This document shows, piece after piece, positions 59,969 to 64,000 of a stretch of DNA of 64,000 bases (position 1 is its first letter; each line of letters opens with the position of its first letter). Origin of the DNA: Nitrosarchaeum koreense MY1. GTDB taxonomy: Archaea > Thermoproteota > Nitrososphaeria > Nitrososphaerales > Nitrosopumilaceae. The DNA is taken from assembly GCF_000220175.1 (NCBI RefSeq), contig NZ_AFPU01000001.1, positions 1,213,512-1,277,511 of the forward strand, in the 5' to 3' direction. A program made the translations under genes and the position numbers. Under the pieces are notes generated by a model. That model made no database searches. It was not told the origin of the DNA and saw nothing but the letters and a program-made list of their open reading frames with translations.

Positions 59969-60586
59969 CTAGTTTCTTGATTTCTTAATTAAATTTATAA
60001 AATATTTGTGTAATGACACATCTTCTGTTAATTCAGGATGAAATGATACGCCTAACATATTTCCTTTTTTGACTGCAATTATTTTTTCATTAAACTTTGC
60101 TAAAACTTCTACACCTGAACCAGTATCAGAAACAGATGGAGCTCGAATAAAAACACCGTTAAACTTTGGAATGTTAATAGAATTCATAGAGATGTTTGCC
60201 TCAAAGGATTCTTTTTGTCGTCCAAATGAATTCCTTTCTAGATTAATGTCAAGTAAATCTAAAAGAGGTTGATCTGTTTTTCCCACAACGCGATCGTTTG
60301 CTGTTTTTGAAAGCATTATCATACCTGCACATATTCCTAGTACTGGCATTCCTTGTTCAATTTTTTCTTTAATTATCTTAAGTAAGCTGTTTACAAGGGA
60401 TAGTTGTCCTATAGTGGTACTCTCACCACCTGGGATAATCAAACCGTCTAGTTTTGAAATCTCTTCAGAAGTTTTAACACTTATGACTGAACCTTCTACT
60501 CCTAATTCTTTAATTGCTCTTTGAGTAGATGTGATATTTTCATGAACATCACCTTGAATTGCTAAAACTCCTACAGTAAGACTCAT
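59969..60586 (-). CDS. pdxT: Pyridoxal 5'-phosphate synthase glutaminase subunit
   Basis: 205 residues: [26 protein letters not shown] near residue 52, [11 protein letters not shown] with the nucleophile Cys near 86, and [10 protein letters not shown] with His-Glu of the triad near 180. It releases ammonia from glutamine for PdxS. Overlaps the pdxS stop by 4 nt. Confidence 0.96.
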   Translation of the reverse strand: MSLTVGVLAIQGDVHENITSTQRAIKELGVEGSVISVKTSEEISKLDGLIIPGGESTTIGQLSLVNSLLKIIKEKIEQGMPVLGICAGMIMLSKTANDRVVGKTDQPLLDLLDINLERNSFGRQKESFEANISMNSINIPKFNGVFIRAPSVSDTGSGVEVLAKFNEKIIAVKKGNMLGVSFHPELTEDVSLHKYFINLIKKSRN

Positions 60587-61551
60587 GCTAAACCACCACG
60601 ATCTTGCATTCTTAATTCAAGAGTTTTAACATCTAATCCTAACATGGATTGTCTCTCATCAATCATTTTTTGTGCCTCTTTTACTTTATCAGATTCATTC
60701 CAAAATGTAGTTGCTAGAACAATAGCTCTTGCTCTTTCTTTAGCATCGTCTGCATTAAAAATTCCAGATCCTACAAATATCCCATCACAACCAAGTGACA
60801 TCAAATATGCAGCATCGGCTGGAGTTGCAATTCCTCCTGCTGCAAAATTAACTACTGGTAATCTTCCAAGTTTAGCAGTTTTTGCAACTATATCATATGA
60901 GACTTTGAATTCTCTTGCAATTCTAATCAGATCTTGATCATCACCAGAATCATAAATGGATTTTATTGTTCTAAGTTCATCGTTGACTTTTTTAATATGA
61001 GTAACAGCTTCTGCAACATTTCCAGTACCAGGTTCCCCTTTAGTTCTGATCATTGCAGCTCCTTCTTCAATTCTTCTTAATGCTTCAGACAGTGATCTCG
61101 CTCCATTAACAAAAGGTGTTGTAAAATCCCATTTCCAAATATGATGATGTTCATCAGCTGGTGTTAAAACTTCTGATTCGTCTATCATATCCACATTAGT
61201 TTCATCAAGAACTTTTGCTTCATAGACATGACCAATTCTACATTTTGCCATGACTGGAATTGTGACTGAATCCATAATATCTTGGATGATTCGAATACTT
61301 GCAGTTCGCGCAACTCCGCCTGCTTTTCTTACATCAGATGGCAGTTTATCTAAAACCATAACAGATACAGCTCCTGCATCTTCTGCAATTTGAGCTTGCT
61401 CTACAGTTGTAACATCCATCACTACACCATTTTTTAGCATATGAGCAAAACCACGTTTTAAAGTAGATGTTCCGCGTAAAATATTATTAGAGTTAGATTT
61501 TTCTTGAATGATTCCTTTTGCATCAGTTCTTTCGCCTGAAAGTGAAAGCAT
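60583..61551 (-). CDS. pdxS: Pyridoxal 5'-phosphate synthase lyase subunit
   Basis: 322 residues. [20 protein letters not shown] with the substrate-binding Lys near residue 90, [11 protein letters not shown] near 122, and [20 protein letters not shown] near 170 are diagnostic. It makes PLP from ribose/triose phosphates and ammonia in a dodecamer with PdxT. A slightly long N terminus precedes the usual [17 protein letters not shown] start. Confidence 0.96.
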   Translation of the reverse strand: MLSLSGERTDAKGIIQEKSNSNNILRGTSTLKRGFAHMLKNGVVMDVTTVEQAQIAEDAGAVSVMVLDKLPSDVRKAGGVARTASIRIIQDIMDSVTIPVMAKCRIGHVYEAKVLDETNVDMIDESEVLTPADEHHHIWKWDFTTPFVNGARSLSEALRRIEEGAAMIRTKGEPGTGNVAEAVTHIKKVNDELRTIKSIYDSGDDQDLIRIAREFKVSYDIVAKTAKLGRLPVVNFAAGGIATPADAAYLMSLGCDGIFVGSGIFNADDAKERARAIVLATTFWNESDKVKEAQKMIDERQSMLGLDVKTLELRMQDRGGLA

Positions 61552-61582
61552 AATTAGAGTTTTATTAGAAGGTTATTTGTAC

Positions 61583-62116
61583 CTATTCACCGATTTGCTC
61601 TATAATATTATCAAGCTGAGATTCAACTATAGATATTATTGGAGGTATGAATTTATCAGTTGCATTTTGTTCGGGCCAGTTAATTTGATTAATTCTTCCA
61701 TTAAGAATAACTTTGATATTTGATTTTTGAAAATCAGTTACATTATCGCTAATCGGAAATGATTCTGAAGGAATTGAAATAAAACCAGTTTCTTTAATCA
61801 AAGCTTTTAATTTACGAAGTTTTTGTTCATCTATAGTTGATTTGATATCGGGTTTTGGATATCCGTCTTCAGTTACAGAATATTTTATTTCTCCATTATT
61901 TTTTATTAGTAAGATTTCCGTTTTCTGTGCTCCAAGTCTTTCAGTTACTCCAAAAGATATTTTCTTTAATTGATATTTTGCATATTCAATTTCCATTACA
62001 TCACTTGAATTAGATGCGGAATATGGAATCTCAGGTTGTGTGAGTAATGGAATTGCAATTAAAATTGCAAGAATAGCAGGAATTGCAGCTATTACTATGA
62101 CAATTGGTTTTACCAT
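61583..62116 (-). CDS. Membrane-anchored extracellular protein, unknown function
   Basis: 177 residues: an N-terminal anchor (IVIVIAAIPAILAILIAIPL), then a beta-rich domain (ISFGVTERLGAQKTEILLIK, IKVILNGRINQINWPEQNAT). No recognised motif. Convergent with nothing nearby; the tRNA-Trp gene lies upstream on the other strand. Confidence 0.68.
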   Translation of the reverse strand: MVKPIVIVIAAIPAILAILIAIPLLTQPEIPYSASNSSDVMEIEYAKYQLKKISFGVTERLGAQKTEILLIKNNGEIKYSVTEDGYPKPDIKSTIDEQKLRKLKALIKETGFISIPSESFPISDNVTDFQKSNIKVILNGRINQINWPEQNATDKFIPPIISIVESQLDNIIEQIGE

Positions 62117-62207
62117 GATCTACCTTAACAGATGAAGCTCATGATTAATCGCAAATAAATCTTGGTTAAAATAACTTAAAATTCTAGTCTATTTCATTCT
62201 TGTTCGT

Positions 62208-62359
62208 GGGGTCGTAGCCTAGCCTGGTAGGGCGACAGTGCATACGTTAGATCACCGCTAAGGGCTCCAAAGGTAAACTAAGCTAAACTGACTCACGGAT
62301 GATGTAAGTTTGGAGCTGTAGTGACCCGTAGGTCGCCGGTTCGATTCCGGTCGGCCCCA
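62208..62359 (+). tRNA. tRNA-Trp (anticodon CCA) with two introns
   Basis: Removing 62237-62261 (25 nt, between positions 28 and 29) and 62271-62323 (53 nt, at 37/38) yields a 74-nt tRNA: acceptor GGGGTCG/CGGCCCC, D arm GCCT/GGGC, anticodon stem ACGGG/CCCGT with loop CTCCAAA, T stem GCCGG/CCGGT, discriminator A. For intron 1, GGCG of the exon pairs with CGCT of the intron with 3-nt bulges ACA and AAG, and an inner GTG/CAC helix, a good bulge-helix-bulge. The motif at intron 2 is weaker by eye and its exact edges could shift one base. Confidence 0.88.
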
Positions 62360-62369
62360 CGTTAGAATA

Positions 62370-64000
62370 TTATTTATTTTTTAAAACATTTAGTGCTGAA
62401 CCAGCTTTGAACCATTCAATTTGTGATTTATTATAAGAATGATTAAGAGAAATTTCATTGTTTGTTCCATCTTTATGCTTAATGATACATTTTACGGGTT
62501 TTTGTGGTTCTAGATTATTTAATCCGATAAGACTAATCTTGTCATCTTCTTGAATTTTATTATAATCATCAGGATTACTAAAAGTCAAAGCTAGAATTCC
62601 TTGTTTTTTCAAGTTTGTTTCATGTATTCTTGCAAGACTTTTTGTGATAACAGCTGCACATCCTAAATATCTAGGAGACATTGCTGCATGTTCTCTACTA
62701 CTTCCTTCACCATAATTATTATCACCAATTATTATCCAACGCATTCCTTTTTCTTTATACTGCCTAGCAATTTTTGAAAAAGATTCTAGTTGATTATTTA
62801 AGATGTTCTTTCCTTTACCAATTTCATCATTGAATGCATTGACGGCACCTAAAAGCATATTATCACTAAGATTATCAAGGTGGCCACGAAGTGATAGCCA
62901 AGCACCTGCTGGAGAAATATGATCGGTAGTACATTTTCCTTTTGCTTTAACCATAATAGGCAAGTCAACAAAGTCTTTTCCATTCCATGGCAAAAACGGT
63001 TCTAAACGTTGGAGTCGTTTACTGTTAGAATCAATAATTACTTCGACATCGCTTGAATTTTCAGGAGGTAAAACAAAGATTCCCTCAGGTATCTTAAATC
63101 CATTTTTTGGAACCTCGGGGGCAGGTTTTGGTGGTTCAAGTTTAAATTTTGAACCATCTGCAGCAATTAATTCATCTTTTAGAGGATTAAATGAAAGTTT
63201 ACCACTTAGAGCTAATGCAATAATCATCTCTGGACTACCAATAAAATTTAGAGTATTTCTGCGACCGTCGTTACGACCTGGAAAATTTCTGTTAAAACTA
63301 GTAACAATTGTATTTTTTTCATCATTTTTTAATTCTGGTCTATCCCATTGACCAATACATGGACCACATGCATTTGCCAAAACTGTAGCTCCAATATCTT
63401 TTAGTGAATCCATTTGTCCGTCTCTTTCAATAGTACTTCTAATCTGTTCAGAGCCTGGGGTAATTAGAAGGGGAATTTTAGATTTAATACCTTTTAATTT
63501 TGCTTGTTCTGCTAAACTAGCTACCCTAGACATGTCTTCATAAGAAGAGTTCGTGCAACTTCCAATTAATGCAACGGATATTGAATCAATGTATTCATTA
63601 GATTTTACATCATTAGCTAAATTGGAAATTGATCTTGCTAGATCAGGAGTATGTGGTCCAACAATATGTGGTTCTAATGTTGAAAGATTAATTTCAATAA
63701 CTTTATCAAAGAATTTTTCAGGATTAGATTCTACTTCCTTATCTGCAACAAGTAATTCTATATTATGATTTGCAAGTTCTGCAATTTTTTCTCGATTTGT
63801 TGATCTTAGATAAGTTTCCATTCTTTTATCATATGGAAATATTGAACATGTTGCACCCACTTCTGCACCCATGTTTGTAATTGTAGCTTTTCCAGTACAG
63901 CTAATTGTATTTGTACCGGATCCAAAGTATTCAATAATAGAATTTGTTCCTCCCGAAACTGTTAGTTCTTCAGCAACTTTTAGAATGATATCTTTTGGTG
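62370..64000 (-). CDS. Aconitate hydratase, 5' end missing (right window edge)
   Basis: The open frame covers 542 codons and runs off the right edge; aconitases of this type are about 750 residues. Visible motifs are EVGATCSIFPYD, LIGSCTNSSYED (first cluster Cys), NACGPCIGQWDR (other two cluster Cys), VTSFNRNFPGRNDG, TDHISPAGAW and IIGDNNYGEGSSREHAAM in the C-terminal swivel domain. It interconverts citrate and isocitrate, upstream of isocitrate dehydrogenase. The ATG at 63872 is internal: the reading frame before it (SGGTNSIIEYFGSG) is also aconitase. Confidence 0.93.
   Translation of the reverse strand, partial: PKDIILKVAEELTVSGGTNSIIEYFGSGTNTISCTGKATITNMGAEVGATCSIFPYDKRMETYLRSTNREKIAELANHNIELLVADKEVESNPEKFFDKVIEINLSTLEPHIVGPHTPDLARSISNLANDVKSNEYIDSISVALIGSCTNSSYEDMSRVASLAEQAKLKGIKSKIPLLITPGSEQIRSTIERDGQMDSLKDIGATVLANACGPCIGQWDRPELKNDEKNTIVTSFNRNFPGRNDGRRNTLNFIGSPEMIIALALSGKLSFNPLKDELIAADGSKFKLEPPKPAPEVPKNGFKIPEGIFVLPPENSSDVEVIIDSNSKRLQRLEPFLPWNGKDFVDLPIMVKAKGKCTTDHISPAGAWLSLRGHLDNLSDNMLLGAVNAFNDEIGKGKNILNNQLESFSKIARQYKEKGMRWIIIGDNNYGEGSSREHAAMSPRYLGCAAVITKSLARIHETNLKKQGILALTFSNPDDYNKIQEDDKISLIGLNNLEPQKPVKCIIKHKDGTNNEISLNHSYNKSQIEWFKAGSALNVLKNK

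Noticed and set aside
62262-62323. Alternative 3' splice site after GGAGCT in tRNA-Trp intron 2
   Set aside because: CTCCAAA can pair with TTTGGAG in the intron, but cutting there leaves extra bases and breaks the anticodon stem; the 62271-62323 intron restores ACGGG/CCCGT.

Overview
The window comes from the chromosome of an ammonia-oxidising archaeon (Thaumarchaeota/Nitrososphaeria), most like the Nitrosopumilus group. This is judged by eye from AT-rich DNA, TATA boxes about 27 nt upstream of often leaderless ATG/GTG/TTG starts, archaeal information-processing genes (RadA, Top6A/B, RpoF, L21e, S17e, S30e, S11, aIF2-beta, Nop5/fibrillarin, histone), an archaeal-type RPC34 subunit, a cupredoxin, and secreted proteins carrying the WIKNNAGWWAD-type repeat familiar from this lineage. 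No rRNA, CRISPR array, intact mobile element or replication origin was recognised.

Layout. 1-2.7 kb: left-edge secreted protein, tRNA-Ser(GCT), phosphoesterase, isocitrate dehydrogenase. 2.7-7.6 kb: minus-strand information block (PrmC-like, KsgA, DUF655, RpoF, L21e, RlmN, RadA). 7.6-12.6 kb: membrane-anchored metalloprotease, a decayed transposase, S30e, a B12/radical-SAM protein, PyrK-PyrD. 12.7-18.2 kb: Nop5 with a ten-copy perfect 45-bp repeat, fibrillarin, RNase HII, Trm1, RlmE and an RPC34 orthologue. 18.2-26.3 kb: secreted proteins, an OLD-type ATPase/TOPRIM protein, an adenine/MTA salvage pair, small regulators and a membrane-anchored Hsp20-like protein. 26.3-31.6 kb: Top6A-Top6B-KH-Rio1 and DUF424-aIF2-beta. 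31.9-39.7 kb: DUF373, cis-prenyltransferase, Nudix, PyrF, PurA, a YggX-like protein and small membrane/zinc proteins. 39.8-46.9 kb: THUMP protein, a MoaD/ThiS-Cgi121 fusion, S17e, TatD, histone, tRNA-Cys, cupredoxin, an AIPR nuclease-like protein, winged-helix regulators, tRNA-Thr. 46.9-58 kb: sugar-phosphate mutase, ThiL, S11, PDCD5-like protein, RtcB, PurB, an AsnB-like ligase, PCD, a nuclease-fold/PTPS fusion, ValS. 58-64 kb: a secreted pair with repeats, PdxT-PdxS, a tRNA-Trp gene with two introns, and aconitase running off the right edge.

Themes. Most genes are housekeeping: tRNA/rRNA modification (KsgA, RlmN, Nop5/fibrillarin, Trm1, RlmE, THUMP/Tan1-like, Cgi121, RtcB), pyrimidine and purine synthesis or salvage, B6 synthesis, and isocitrate metabolism (aconitase and isocitrate dehydrogenase at opposite ends). 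The most unusual content is: (1) a beta-grasp MoaD/ThiS domain ending in Gly-Gly fused to the KEOPS subunit Cgi121; (2) a perfect 45-bp minisatellite in nop5 whose second frame is also open and runs in frame into fibrillarin; (3) a PD-(D/E)XK-like domain with a missing lysine fused to a 6-pyruvoyltetrahydropterin-synthase domain; (4) a tRNA-Trp with a 25-nt intron at 28/29 plus one in the anticodon loop; (5) two scattered candidate defence genes (AIPR and OLD types) not in an obvious island. All family assignments were made by reading motifs; no database search was run.
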